Assembly (NCBI RefSeq): GCF_900101745.1
Contig: NZ_FNAD01000002.1
Coordinates: 186,001-250,000 of the forward strand
Direction: 5' to 3'
Length of the DNA stretch: 64,000 nucleotides
DNA from: Glycomyces harbinensis
GTDB taxonomy: Bacteria > Actinomycetota > Actinomycetes > Mycobacteriales > Micromonosporaceae
This document shows, one piece after another, positions 24,207 to 32,058 of the stretch (within the stretch, counting starts at the first letter, position 1; every line of letters begins with the position of its first letter). The notes beneath the pieces were generated by a model. That model was not told the DNA's origin. It saw nothing but the letters and a program-made list of their open reading frames with translations, and made no database searches. A program made the position numbers and the translations under genes.

Positions 24207-25871
24207 TCATTTGCTCGCCTCCGTGGCGATCCTGTGCAGCGTGTGGAGCGCGTTCGAGCCGCCGCGCCCGAAGTGGTCGTGCAGCTCCTCGTAGACGGCG
24301 TACAGCTCGTCGTACGCGTCCGCTCGGGTTCGGTCGGGCACGTACGCGTGGCGCTCGACCTTGCCCATCGCCTCCGAGGCCGCGTAGATGTCCGGGTACG
24401 CCCCGGCCGCGACCGCGGCGTGGATGGCCGAGCCGAGGGCCGGCCCCTGCTCGGAGGTGAGCACGGTGATCGGCATGCGCAGCACGTCCGAGTAGGTCTG
24501 CATGAGCCACTTGTTCTTCAGCAGGCCGCCCGCGGCGACGAACTCCTCGATCGGGACGCCGGACTTCTGGAGCGTCTCCACGATCATGCGGGTGCCGAAC
24601 GCGGTGGCCTCGACCAGCGCCCGGTAGATCTCCTCGGGCTTGGTCTGGAGGCCCAGGCCCAGGATGACGCCGTGCAGGTCGTGGTCGACCAGGACCGAGC
24701 GGTTCCCCGAGTGCCAGTCGAGCGCGACCAGGCCGTGCTGGCCGACGGCCTGCTGCTCGGCGAGTTCGGTCAGGTACTGGTGGACGGAGATGCCGCGCTT
24801 CTCGGCCTCGTCGGTGTAGGAGCCGGGGACGCCGTTGGCGGTGAACCAGGCGAAGATGTCGCCCACGCCGGACTGCCCGGCCTCGTAGCCCCACAGGCCC
24901 TTGGTGATGCCGTCGCGGACCACGCCGCACATGCCCGGGGCCTCGGTCAGGTTCTCGCCGTTGACGACGTGGCAGGTGCTGGTGCCCATGATGGCGACCA
25001 TCTTGGCGGGTCCGACGGCCTTCGCGGAGGCGGCGGTGACGTGCGCGTCCACATTGCCGGCCGCGACGACGGTGCCCGCGTTGAGGCCCGTCCACGCGGC
25101 GGCCTGCCCGGTGAGCTCCCCGGCCTTGTCGCCGAGCGGGGTGAGCGGGTGCTCCATCTTGGCGTTGAAGTCGGCGAACTCGGGGTTCAGGGCGGCCAGG
25201 TATTCGCGGGAGGGGCGCTTGCCGTCCTGCACGATGCCCTTGTATCCGGCGGTGCAGGAGTTGCGGTTCTCCTCGCCGCACAGCTGCCACACGATCCAGT
25301 CGGCGGCCTCGATCCAGCGCTCGGCGCGGGCGTAGATCTCGGGGTCCTCCTCGAGGAGCTGGAGGCCCTTGGCGTAGGCCCACTCCGAGGAGATCTTGCC
25401 GCCGTAGCGCGGGAGCCACTCCTCGCCGCGCTCGGCCGCGACCGCGTTGATGCGGTCGGCCTGGCCCTGGGCGGCGTGGTGCTTCCACAGCTTGGGCCAC
25501 GCGTGGGGGCGGTCGCGGAACTCGTCGAGCTCGCACAGCGGGGTGCCGTCGGCGGTGGTCGGCAGGATCGTGCACGCGGTGAAGTCGGTGCTGACGCCGA
25601 CGACCCGGTCGGGGCTCACTCCGGCCGCGGCCAGCGCGGCGGGCACGGCGTTGCGGAGCACGTCGACCCAGTCCTGGGGCGACTGGAGCGCCCAGCTGCG
25701 CGGCAGGCGGACGCCGGAGCCCGGGAGGGCGTCTTCGATGGCGCCGTGAGCGTAGACGTGCTCGGCGACGGCCAGCTCGCGCCCGTCTGCTACCGAGGCG
25801 ACGACGACGCGGCCCGACAGGGTGCCGAAGTCGATCCCGATAGCAACGGCATCGTTGTCGCTGCCAGTCAT
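24207..25871 (-). CDS. araB: Ribulokinase
   Basis: A 554-residue FGGY-family kinase that phosphorylates L-ribulose with ATP, the second step of arabinose use. It shows the N-terminal GIDFGTLSGRVVV phosphate motif, GVSTDFTACTILP, GNVDAHVTAA, IMGTSTCH and a C-terminal FVAAGGLLKN adenosine motif. It is full length. ATG 25871 follows a perfect AGGAGG. As first gene of the operon, it is preceded by a LacI/AraR-type operator, so it is probably repressed in the absence of arabinose. Confidence 0.97.
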   Translation of the reverse strand: MTGSDNDAVAIGIDFGTLSGRVVVASVADGRELAVAEHVYAHGAIEDALPGSGVRLPRSWALQSPQDWVDVLRNAVPAALAAAGVSPDRVVGVSTDFTACTILPTTADGTPLCELDEFRDRPHAWPKLWKHHAAQGQADRINAVAAERGEEWLPRYGGKISSEWAYAKGLQLLEEDPEIYARAERWIEAADWIVWQLCGEENRNSCTAGYKGIVQDGKRPSREYLAALNPEFADFNAKMEHPLTPLGDKAGELTGQAAAWTGLNAGTVVAAGNVDAHVTAASAKAVGPAKMVAIMGTSTCHVVNGENLTEAPGMCGVVRDGITKGLWGYEAGQSGVGDIFAWFTANGVPGSYTDEAEKRGISVHQYLTELAEQQAVGQHGLVALDWHSGNRSVLVDHDLHGVILGLGLQTKPEEIYRALVEATAFGTRMIVETLQKSGVPIEEFVAAGGLLKNKWLMQTYSDVLRMPITVLTSEQGPALGSAIHAAVAAGAYPDIYAASEAMGKVERHAYVPDRTRADAYDELYAVYEELHDHFGRGGSNALHTLHRIATEASK

Positions 25872-25903
25872 TGCGGCCTCCTAGAGGATGCTCGTTGGTC
25901 AGA

Positions 25904-25918
25904 AGTGACCGTTCACAT
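25904..25918 (-). promoter_or_regulatory. LacI/AraR-type operator upstream of araB
   Basis: AGTGACCGTTCACAT, whose reverse strand reads ATGTGAACGGTCACT. This is a near-match to the TGTGAACGNTCACA palindromes bound by LacI-family sugar repressors in Actinobacteria. It lies 32-47 bp upstream of the araB start. The cognate regulator is not in this window. Confidence 0.6.
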
Positions 25919-26276
25919 GCAGTGGGTCCACCGCGGGCTGCTCAAACCGCCCCGAGGCGGCGTATGGACACGGGTGGATCCCCCACAACCTAACGCATTC
26001 GCACGTTCGAGACCACCTGCGGTCAGGCGCTCCGCCGGGCGAACCGGACATGACGGATCGTTCCGGGGGCGGAGGAAGTGCGGGCGGGGCCCGCGGTGTG
26101 ACGGACGTCCCGCCGACGAGCGGCGGCGAACCGCGGCCCGGGCCGTTCGGCGGCGGATTGTCGTACCCGTCGGTCAGGGTTTGAACCGGGGGCCCATCGA
26201 TGTCCGATTTGCGCAGACCCTCCGTTCACCTTCGGATCCGCTGGCCATTCGCGTTCGGCGCCTCCACGACAGCAGA

Positions 26277-26304
26277 GAATCGGCGGGCCGCGGCCCGCCG
26301 ATTC
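26277..26304 (-). terminator. Terminator of the DUF3618 operon
   Basis: Perfect 28-bp palindrome (arms 26277-26290 and 26291-26304, GAATCGGCGGGCCG and its complement), 44 bp beyond the stop of the DUF3618 gene. Confidence 0.75.
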
Positions 26305-26348
26305 CGTCGTCGCGTCGCCCACGATTCGGCGCCGGGGTATGCAGTTCC

Positions 26349-26984
26349 CTACCGGTGCGTGAGGCGGCGCATGGCCTTCCTGCGCTTGCGGCCCATGGTC
26401 TTGGCCGCGGAGCCGAACACGTCCTTCGCCGCGTCGAGCCGCTTGCCGACGGCCTTGCGGCGGCGCCGGGTCGCCTTCGCCGCGGCCCTGCGGCGGCGCT
26501 GCGCGGCCTTGATCGCGTCGTCCACCGCGCTCTTGGCGGTGTCCGCGGCGCTCGCGCGCACGGCCTGCTTCTCGGCCTTGCGGTGGCCGCGCAGCACCGT
26601 CACGCCGATCACGGCGGCGGTCGCCGTCCCGACGGCCGCGACGGTGACGGTGAGCGGGTGGCGCCTGACGGGCCCGAACGGCCCGTGCGCGTGAGCGGCG
26701 TCGGGATCGAGGCCGAGCCGCTCGCGCAGCTCCAGCACCGAGTCGTTGACCCGCTCGCGGGTGCGCTCGGCGTCCCGCTGGAGTTCGTCGACCGTCCTGT
26801 GGCGGTCGTGCGTCTCGCCGTCGTCGCCGGTGTCCTGGAGGTACTGCTCGCGCTGCTGCACGAGCAGCTCCTCCTCCGTGGGCCGCCGGTCTTCCGGCAG
26901 GTACGGCATCGACACCGAAGGCGGCGGCGCGAGGCCGACCCCGGGCGGAATCCCCCCGGCGGAGGGCATGGTCATGCCGCTCAT
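26349..26984 (-). CDS. DUF3618 domain protein
   Basis: A 211-residue protein. A proline-rich N-terminus leads to the DUF3618 signature (RDAERTRERVNDSVLELRERL, about residues 68-90), one transmembrane helix (PLTVTVAAVGTATAAVIGVTVL, residues about 107-130, quoted in part), and a very basic Lys/Arg-rich tail (KAAQRRRRAAAKATRRRRKAV). DUF3618 proteins usually sit beside holin-like membrane proteins in actinobacterial stress loci, as here. The ATG overlaps the upstream stop by 4 bp (ATGA), implying translational coupling. The basic tail may contact membrane phosphates or nucleic acid; that is speculation. Confidence 0.82.
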   Translation of the reverse strand: MSGMTMPSAGGIPPGVGLAPPPSVSMPYLPEDRRPTEEELLVQQREQYLQDTGDDGETHDRHRTVDELQRDAERTRERVNDSVLELRERLGLDPDAAHAHGPFGPVRRHPLTVTVAAVGTATAAVIGVTVLRGHRKAEKQAVRASAADTAKSAVDDAIKAAQRRRRAAAKATRRRRKAVGKRLDAAKDVFGSAAKTMGRKRRKAMRRLTHR

Positions 26985-27508
26985 CGGTCCATCCTCCCTC
27001 GCAGTGCGTTCGCGTCCTCGTGGACGCGGTCCATGGTCTCGCCGGGAACCGGCGGCAGGGCGGCGCGCAGCTTGGCGCGGCCCGTCAGCGCGAAGATCCC
27101 GGCCACCGCCAGGAGCACGACGCCCATGACGAGCGCGGCCAGCCAGGCGGGCCAGACCAGCGCGAGCGCGATCCCGGCGGCCAGCGCGAACGCGGCCCCG
27201 CCGTACATCGCGAAGGCCCCGGCGACGGCGAACATGCCGCCGCCCACGGCGCCCTGCTTGGCCTTGTCGGCCATCTCGCGGGCGGCGAGCTGGGCCTCGA
27301 TGCGGGCCAGGTGGGCCACCTCCGAGGTCAGGTCGCCGACGATGCGGCCGACGGAGCGGTCGCGCTCGTCCCAGTCGGCGCGGCGGCGGCGCCAGGCGCC
27401 GGTGTGCCGGTCGTCCGTGCGGTCGTTGTCGGTGTCGGCCCATTCGCCGCGGTGCTCGCGTTCGGCCTCGCGGACGGCCTGGGCCTCGGGGTCGCGTCGG
27501 ACCTCCAT
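26981..27508 (-). CDS. Actinobacterial holin-X / phage holin superfamily III membrane protein
   Basis: A 175-residue protein. A charged N-terminal half (many Arg/Asp) is followed by RSVGRIVGDLTSEVAHLARIE, the typical entry helix of putative actinobacterial holin-X (PF07332-like). Two transmembrane hairpin helices (GGGMFAVAGAFAMYGGAAFA, ALVMGVVLLAVAGIFAL) come next, then ALPPVPGETMDRVHEDANALR. Despite the name, these are chromosomal stress-associated proteins, not evidence of a prophage. The start ATG 27508 has GAGGTGAGG upstream. It is coupled to the DUF3618 gene. Confidence 0.85.
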   Translation of the reverse strand: MEVRRDPEAQAVREAEREHRGEWADTDNDRTDDRHTGAWRRRRADWDERDRSVGRIVGDLTSEVAHLARIEAQLAAREMADKAKQGAVGGGMFAVAGAFAMYGGAAFALAAGIALALVWPAWLAALVMGVVLLAVAGIFALTGRAKLRAALPPVPGETMDRVHEDANALRGRMDR

Positions 27509-27531
27509 GTCCTCACCTCTCTCCGCCGGGC

Positions 27532-27858
27532 TCACTTGCGCTCGAGGGCGCGTTCGAGTTCGGCTTTGTTCATCTTGGATCGGCCTTCGATGTTCTTGCG
27601 GCGGGCCTCTTGGTAGAGCTGCTCTTTGGTGCGGCCCTTGGGGCCCGAGTGCGAACGCCGACCGCCCCTCTTGGACGACGGTATGTCCTTGGTGGAGGTC
27701 CGGCTCGCGGTCTTGGTCCTGCCGGCGCGGGCGCGGTTCTTGTTGACGGTCCGCGCGGCGATCTCCTCGGCCCGCTCGGTCCCGGTGCCGCGTTCCTCGG
27801 CCCCCTCCTTGATGTGCTCGTACTGGCGTTCGTCCTTCTTGGTCCATTCCTTCGGCAT
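27532..27858 (-). CDS. Small basic Rho_N/plasmid-stabilisation-type protein
   Basis: A 108-residue hydrophilic, highly basic protein. The N-terminal WTKKDERQYEHIKEGAEERG and AEEIAARTVNKNRARAG are followed by TASRTSTKDIPSSKRGG. The C-terminal helix-extended-helix GRTKEQLYQEARRKNIEGRS, with KMNKAELERALE, resembles the Rho termination factor N-terminal (Rho_N) fold. Databases often label it plasmid stabilization protein; no plasmid function is implied here. It is the first gene of a three-gene operon (23 bp to the holin-like gene) with a stress-sigma-like promoter upstream. A nucleic-acid-binding stress role is inferred. Confidence 0.82.
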   Translation of the reverse strand: MPKEWTKKDERQYEHIKEGAEERGTGTERAEEIAARTVNKNRARAGRTKTASRTSTKDIPSSKRGGRRSHSGPKGRTKEQLYQEARRKNIEGRSKMNKAELERALERK

Positions 27859-27908
27859 GGTCCTTCACCTCCGCGGTGTCCGGTATCGGCCAGGTCCATG
27901 CGCTTCGG

Positions 27909-27933
27909 GTTCCCCGCCCGGCCTGGTGAAAAC
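27909..27933 (-). promoter_or_regulatory. SigB/SigF-type promoter candidate for the basic protein-holin-DUF3618 operon
   Basis: Minus strand reads GTTT (27933-27930), 15 bp, GGGAAC (27914-27909), about 50 bp upstream of the first start codon. It is a one-to-two mismatch version of GTTT-N15-GGGTAA. Confidence 0.5.
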
Positions 27934-28081
27934 CTCGGCGCGATTCGTCGCGCGGGCGTGAATACTTCCGCGGGGGGCGGGTAGCCGCCGTTCGGGGGAC
28001 ACATCCCGTCGCCCGGTGCGGGTTGTAGAGGGCTCCGCACCGGGCCGGCGGGCCCCGCAGGACTTGGTTCAGGGGGAATGG

Positions 28082-28118
28082 GAACGGCGCCCCGGGAGAT
28101 GCTCCCGGGGCGCCGTTC
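28082..28118 (-). terminator. Terminator of the DUF4383 gene
   Basis: Perfect 17-bp stem (GAACGGCGCCCCGGGAG, 28082-28098; complement 28102-28118) with an ATG loop, 6 bp past the stop codon. Confidence 0.87.
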
Positions 28119-28124
28119 TCGCGG

Positions 28125-28652
28125 TCAGCGGGCCGCGCCGCGGCCGGTCTCGCCGAAGTCGCCTTCGCCCCTCGCCTCGCTCTCCCGGGGGAGCTTGGTG
28201 CTCAGGACGGCGGCGAGCACGATCATGAGGACGCCGAGGGCCAGGTGGAGGACGCCGGTCCACACGTTCGAGGGCAGGAACCCGCCGTCGCCGATGGCGT
28301 CGGCGAGGATGCCGTACAGGCCCAGGAGCGCGAAGAGGACGCCGCCGACGAGCAGGTACCGCCTCGATGCGGTGACCATCCACGACATCACGAGGCCGAG
28401 CACGCCGGCGGCCAGGTGGACGAGGTTGCCGAGGATCGAGACGGCGAAGACGCCGAAGAGCTCGGCGCCGGAGTCGGTCCCGGCGAAGGTGATCGAGGAG
28501 AACCCGGGCGTGAGGGCCGGGACGAAGCCCGCGACGCCGAGCAGGAGGAAGGTCCACCCGATCACCGTCGCGCCCACCTGCGCGGCGGTGGTGCGGCGCC
28601 GCTCCGCCTCGTACCAGTGGTGCCCGGTGGTGGACATCGGTCGGGAGTTCAT
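28125..28652 (-). CDS. DUF4383 domain membrane protein
   Basis: A 175-residue protein with four transmembrane helices. Family features are GWTFLLLGVAGFVPALTPGF, an extracytoplasmic loop, NLVHLAAGVLGLVMS and VWTGVLHLALGVLMI; the conserved NxxHLxxG/VLHLxLG pair defines DUF4383. The function is unknown. The cytosolic tail is acidic/basic mixed (ESEARGEGDFGE). The start is ATG 28652 (MNSRPMSTTGHHW). It is divergent from the transketolase, with back-to-back SigF-like promoter matches in the 186-bp gap. Confidence 0.87.
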   Translation of the reverse strand: MNSRPMSTTGHHWYEAERRRTTAAQVGATVIGWTFLLLGVAGFVPALTPGFSSITFAGTDSGAELFGVFAVSILGNLVHLAAGVLGLVMSWMVTASRRYLLVGGVLFALLGLYGILADAIGDGGFLPSNVWTGVLHLALGVLMIVLAAVLSTKLPRESEARGEGDFGETGRGAAR

Positions 28653-28754
28653 GGCTCGTGCCTCCTTCTCGCTGAGGACGCCGCCTCGCCCGTCCGCTGG
28701 CTCGGTACCGGACGGGACGACGCACCGCGGGTCCTGCGGATCCGCGTTCTCGGG

Positions 28755-28779
28755 GTACCCCGCCGGGGCCCCGCGACAC
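28755..28779 (-). promoter_or_regulatory. SigB/SigF-type promoter candidate for DUF4383 gene
   Basis: Minus strand reads GTGT (28779-28776), 15 bp, GGGTAC (28760-28755). It has one mismatch in the -35 and lies about 100 bp upstream of the DUF4383 start. Confidence 0.45.
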
Positions 28780-28782
28780 TCC

Positions 28783-28807
28783 GTTTCGCCCCTCTGGGCA
28801 CGGGTAG
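28783..28807 (+). promoter_or_regulatory. SigB/SigF-type promoter of the transketolase gene
   Basis: GTTT (28783-28786), exactly 15 bp, GGGTAG (28802-28807), 31 bp upstream of the transketolase GTG. It is a very good match to the actinobacterial SigB/SigF consensus GTTT-N15-GGGTAA/T. Confidence 0.75.
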
Positions 28808-28838
28808 CCCAGTGCTCTGAGAGGGAGGGTGTGGCAGC

Positions 28839-30680
28839 GTGAGCATCATCGAGGACCGGACTTCCGAGATCGCCGAACTGGGCCAGCAGCTGCGAGTGGA
28901 CGTGGTGCGCGCGTCGGCTCGGGCCGGCTCGGGCCACCCGACCTCGTCCATGTCGGCCGCCGATCTGATGGCGGGCCTGCTGGCGGGGCACCTGCACTAC
29001 GACTTCGACCATCCGCACCTGCCGGGCAACGACCGGCTGGTGTTCTCCAAGGGGCACGCCTCGCCGCTGCTGTACGCGATGCTGCGCGCGGCGGGCGCGA
29101 TCGACGAGGAGCGGATGCTGACGTACCGGCGGCTGGGCTCGGACCTGGAGGGGCACCCGACGCCGCGCCTGCCGTGGGTGGACGTGGCGACCGGTTCGCT
29201 GGGGCAGGGCCTGCCGATCGGCGTCGGGATGGCGCTGGGGGCGCGCCTGTCGGGCTCGCCGGCGCGCGTGTGGGTGCTGTGCGGGGACGGCGAGATCGCG
29301 GAGGGCTCCATGTGGGAGGCCTTCGCGGCGGCCGCGGACTTCGGGCTGGGGAACCTGTGCGCGATCGTGGACGTCAACCGGCTGGGCCAGAACGGTCCGA
29401 CCCGCCTGGGGTGGGACACCGCGGCGTACGCGGCGCGCATCGGCGGGTTCGGCTGGCACGCGGTCGAGATCGACGGGCACGACCCGGCCGCGATCGACCG
29501 GGCGTTCGCCGCGGCCGAGGCCGAGCACTCCCGGCCGACGGTGATCCTGGCGCGCACGAAGAAGGGCAAGGGCGTCGCGGCCGCCGAGGACCGGGAGGGC
29601 CTGCACGGCAAGCCGCTCGACGAGCCGGAGAAGGCCGTGGTCGAACTCGGCGGCGTGCGCTCGTCGCGGGTGGAGGTGAGCGGGCCGCGCTCGAAGGAGC
29701 CGCGCCGGACCCGGCCCGTGAAGCCGCTGGCGCTCCCGTCGTTCCCGGTGGGGACGACCGCGGCCACCAGGGACGGCTTCGGTGCGGCGCTGGAGGCGCT
29801 GGGCGAGGCCAACCCGGACGTGGTGGTCCTCGACGGCGAGGTCGCCGACTCGACCCGGACCGCGGGGTTCGCGAAGGCCTTCCCGAACCGCTTCTTCGAG
29901 TGCTACATCGCCGAGCAGCAGATGATCGGTGCGGCGGTCGGGCTCCAGACGCAGGGGTGGATCCCGTACGCGAGCACGTTCGCCGCGTTCCTGACCCGGG
30001 CCCACGACTTCCTGCGCATGGCCGCGATCGGCGGCGCCGACCTGCGGATCGTCGGCTCCCACGCGGGCGTGTCGATCGGCCCCGACGGCCCGAGCCAGAT
30101 GGGCCTGGAGGACATGGCGATGATGCGGCCCATGTGGCGCAGCGTCGTGCTCTACCCGTGCGACGCGAACCAGTGCGCGCACCTGACCGCGACGATGGCG
30201 GACCTGCCGGGCATCAGCTACCTGCGCACCACCCGCGCCGCGACGCCGGTGATCTACCGCGCCGACGAGCTGTTCCCGGTGGGCGGCAGCCGGACCCTGG
30301 TGTCCTCGCCGCACGACGAGGTCGCGATCGTCGCCGCCGGGATCACGGTCTCGGAGAGCCTGTCGGCCGCCGAGCGCCTCGCCGGCGAGGGCGTGCCGGT
30401 GCGCGTCATCGACGCCTACTCGGTCAAGCCGCTGGACGCGGCCGTGATCAGGCAGGCGGCGGCCGAGACGGGCCGCGTCCTGACCGTGGAGGACCACTGG
30501 CCGGTCGGGGGGCTGGGCGACGCGGTCCTCGACGCGGTCGCGGGCCACGTCCCCGGGGTGCGCTTCCAGAAGCTCGCCGTGCGCCGCATGCCCGGTTCGG
30601 CCGGGCCCGCCGAGCAGCTGGCGGCCGCGGGGATCGATGCGGACGCGATCGTGCGGGCGGCGCAGCGCCTGGCGGCCTGA
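28839..30680 (+). CDS. tkt: Transketolase, single-chain short (about 610 residue) type
   Basis: A 613-residue thiamine-diphosphate enzyme transferring two-carbon ketol units in the pentose phosphate pathway. Landmarks: GSGHPTSSMSAADL, FSKGHASPLLYAML, ATGSLGQGLPIGVGMA, the TPP motif GDGEIAEGSMWEAFAAA...N, the pyrimidine-domain catalytic Glu in FECYIAEQQMIGAAVGL, and HAGVSIGPDGPSQMGLEDMA. Length and motifs match the animal/archaeal-type transketolase rather than the 690-residue canonical tkt, so a second housekeeping copy probably exists elsewhere. It is driven by a SigF-like promoter, indicating stress use (e.g. NADPH supply). The start is GTG 28839. Confidence 0.9.
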   Translation: MSIIEDRTSEIAELGQQLRVDVVRASARAGSGHPTSSMSAADLMAGLLAGHLHYDFDHPHLPGNDRLVFSKGHASPLLYAMLRAAGAIDEERMLTYRRLGSDLEGHPTPRLPWVDVATGSLGQGLPIGVGMALGARLSGSPARVWVLCGDGEIAEGSMWEAFAAAADFGLGNLCAIVDVNRLGQNGPTRLGWDTAAYAARIGGFGWHAVEIDGHDPAAIDRAFAAAEAEHSRPTVILARTKKGKGVAAAEDREGLHGKPLDEPEKAVVELGGVRSSRVEVSGPRSKEPRRTRPVKPLALPSFPVGTTAATRDGFGAALEALGEANPDVVVLDGEVADSTRTAGFAKAFPNRFFECYIAEQQMIGAAVGLQTQGWIPYASTFAAFLTRAHDFLRMAAIGGADLRIVGSHAGVSIGPDGPSQMGLEDMAMMRPMWRSVVLYPCDANQCAHLTATMADLPGISYLRTTRAATPVIYRADELFPVGGSRTLVSSPHDEVAIVAAGITVSESLSAAERLAGEGVPVRVIDAYSVKPLDAAVIRQAAAETGRVLTVEDHWPVGGLGDAVLDAVAGHVPGVRFQKLAVRRMPGSAGPAEQLAAAGIDADAIVRAAQRLAA

Positions 30681-30770
30681 GTTGGCGCGTATCCCCGCGC
30701 GGGCCGGGAACGCGAACGATACTCAAGGGCGGGGTCGGGGGACCCCGCGACGCTCTCTGAAGGGAGCACC

Positions 30771-31205
30771 ATGAAGGAGATGAGCAGTATGGCCACCGCA
30801 CGCGACCTCATGCATACCGGCTGCACCTGCGTCCAGAGCGACGACACCGCGGCCAACGCGGCGCGGCTCATGGCGGAGATGGACGTCGGCGCCCTGCCGA
30901 TCTGCGGCGCCGAGGACGGCAAGATCAAGGGCATGGTCACCGACAGGGACCTCGTTATCAGGGTCATGGCCGTCGGCCACGACCCCGCCGCGTACACGGT
31001 CGACCGGCTTCCGCAGGGGCACCTGATCCTCGCGGACGCGAACGAGGACGTCGACGTCACCATCGCGAAGATGAAGGAGCACCAGATCCACCGGCTCCCG
31101 GTCATCGACGAGGGCCGCCTGGTGGGCATCATCGCGCTCGCCGACATCTCGCACCGGATGCCCGAATCGGTCACCGGCGGACTGGTGGAGTCGATCCGGT
31201 CCTGA
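30771..31205 (+). CDS. CBS-domain-pair protein
   Basis: A 144-residue cytosolic protein consisting of a single Bateman module: CBS1 (about residues 8-68, TARDLMHTGCTCVQSDDTAA and GALPICGAEDGKIKGMVTDRD) and CBS2 (about 78-138, LILADANEDVDVTIAKM and HRLPVIDEGRLVGIIALADI). Such stand-alone pairs bind adenosine nucleotides and modulate partners; the target is unknown. ATG 30771 is preceded by GAAGGGAGCACC; an alternative ATG at 30789 lacks an obvious ribosome site. It lies 90 bp after the transketolase in the same orientation, likely in the same stress regulon. Confidence 0.9.
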   Translation: MKEMSSMATARDLMHTGCTCVQSDDTAANAARLMAEMDVGALPICGAEDGKIKGMVTDRDLVIRVMAVGHDPAAYTVDRLPQGHLILADANEDVDVTIAKMKEHQIHRLPVIDEGRLVGIIALADISHRMPESVTGGLVESIRS

Positions 31206-31279
31206 CCAAAAGGCCCGCGGGGAAGCGGTCCTGCGAGGGGGGCGGCCCTCGGCGGGCGCGGCTCGTCGATGACCGAACC

Positions 31280-31951
31280 TCAAGGGGCCGAACGCAGACG
31301 CTTCTCGCGCAGCACCTCGGCGGCCTTGCGCAGGTCGGCGAGGAACTGCGCGAAGGCGTCGTCGCGTTCGGCCTCGCGCAGCCGCACCAGCGCCTCCGGG
31401 CGCACCGTCACCACGGCCGACGCGCTCCGGCGCAGGCCCGGCGTCTCGAGCTCGTGCAGGACGCCGCGCTGCACGCTCACCTGGAACTCCGGACCCAGCA
31501 GTGCGTGCGCGGCGGTGCCGCCGAGGCAGATCACCAGGTCGGGTCCGATCGCGTTGAGCTCGGCGAGGAGCCAGGGGCGGCACGCGGCCGCCTCGCCGCG
31601 GACGGGTTTGAGGCGGACCCGGCGGCCGGTCGGGCCCACGCGGGCGCTCTTGCGGTGCTTCACCGCGTAGGTGCGCCAGACCGAGACCGGATCGATCCCG
31701 ACCTGTTCGAGCGCCCGGTCCAGCAGGGCCCCCGCGGCCCCGGTGAACGGCTCGCCGGCGCGGTCCTCGTCCTCGCCGGGCTGCTCCCCCACCACGACCA
31801 CGCGGGCCGCCGCGTCCCCGGCGCCGAACACCGTCCGCTCCGCGTCCCGAAACAGCGGGCAGCCCTCGCAGGTCGCGGCGGCCTCCCGCAGCCGCTCCAG
31901 ATCGTCCCCGGGCGGCACGAACCGCTCCGCCCCCGTCGTCCGCGGTTCCAT
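31280..31951 (-). CDS. UdgX/family-4-like uracil-DNA glycosylase with substituted catalytic histidines
   Basis: A 223-residue protein. The uracil-pocket motif A is intact (GEQPGEDEDRAGEPFTG, from residue 55), as are cysteines positioned for a 4Fe-4S cluster (C28, C31, C124 in ACRPWL, C142). The UdgX-specific loop is present (AVKHRKSARVGPTG then RRVRLKP), but the KRRIH histidine that forms the covalent adduct with DNA is Arg113 here. The C-terminal HPS motif reads VRPEALVR (Arg184). It may be a non-covalent or inactive glycosylase. ATG 31951 follows GGAGGTGA. It is divergent from hemerythrin. Confidence 0.8.
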   Translation of the reverse strand: MEPRTTGAERFVPPGDDLERLREAAATCEGCPLFRDAERTVFGAGDAAARVVVVGEQPGEDEDRAGEPFTGAAGALLDRALEQVGIDPVSVWRTYAVKHRKSARVGPTGRRVRLKPVRGEAAACRPWLLAELNAIGPDLVICLGGTAAHALLGPEFQVSVQRGVLHELETPGLRRSASAVVTVRPEALVRLREAERDDAFAQFLADLRKAAEVLREKRLRSAP

Positions 31952-31992
31952 CGCCGTCACCTCCGTCGTCCGATGAGGCGGCCGGGTACCCG

Positions 31993-32018
31993 GTTTCACC
32001 AGTGTGCACCGCGGGTAC
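31993..32018 (+). promoter_or_regulatory. SigB/SigF-type promoter of the hemerythrin gene
   Basis: GTTT (31993-31996), 16 bp, GGGTAC (32013-32018), 40 bp upstream of the ATG. It shares the GTTTCACCAG start with the promoter at 27933. Confidence 0.68.
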
Positions 32019-32058
32019 GCCCAGAGTCGACGAACGACCGGCGACCGGAAGGACCCCC

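Larger units (their letters stand above)
25872..26348. other. Intergenic region upstream of araB
   Basis: No convincing gene lies here. The araB-proximal end has the AraR/LacI-like operator. The far end has the terminator of the DUF3618 gene at 26277-26304. The middle (about 25930-26270) shows no promoter, repeat or coding signal that I can support; an antisense-like frame of about 99 codons has arginine/proline-rich, non-protein-like composition. Confidence 0.4.

Noticed and set aside
26023-26322. Possible 99-residue gene between araB and the DUF3618 operon
   Set aside because: Arg/Pro-rich, non-protein-like composition; it overlaps the terminator palindrome and has no ribosome-binding site.
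26981-27508. Prophage remnant suggested by the holin-like gene
   Set aside because: No other phage genes, no att-like repeats; the holin-X family is chromosomal and co-occurs with DUF3618 in Actinobacteria.
23433-27746. Open frame of over 1400 codons on the plus strand
   Set aside because: It runs antisense across araD, araB, the ara regulatory region, the DUF3618 gene and the holin-like gene; no motifs, and the minus-strand proteins are unambiguous.
27532-27858. Plasmid maintenance or toxin-antitoxin system implied by the usual database name
   Set aside because: No partner toxin, no plasmid genes; composition and C-terminal fold fit a Rho_N-like nucleic-acid-binding protein.
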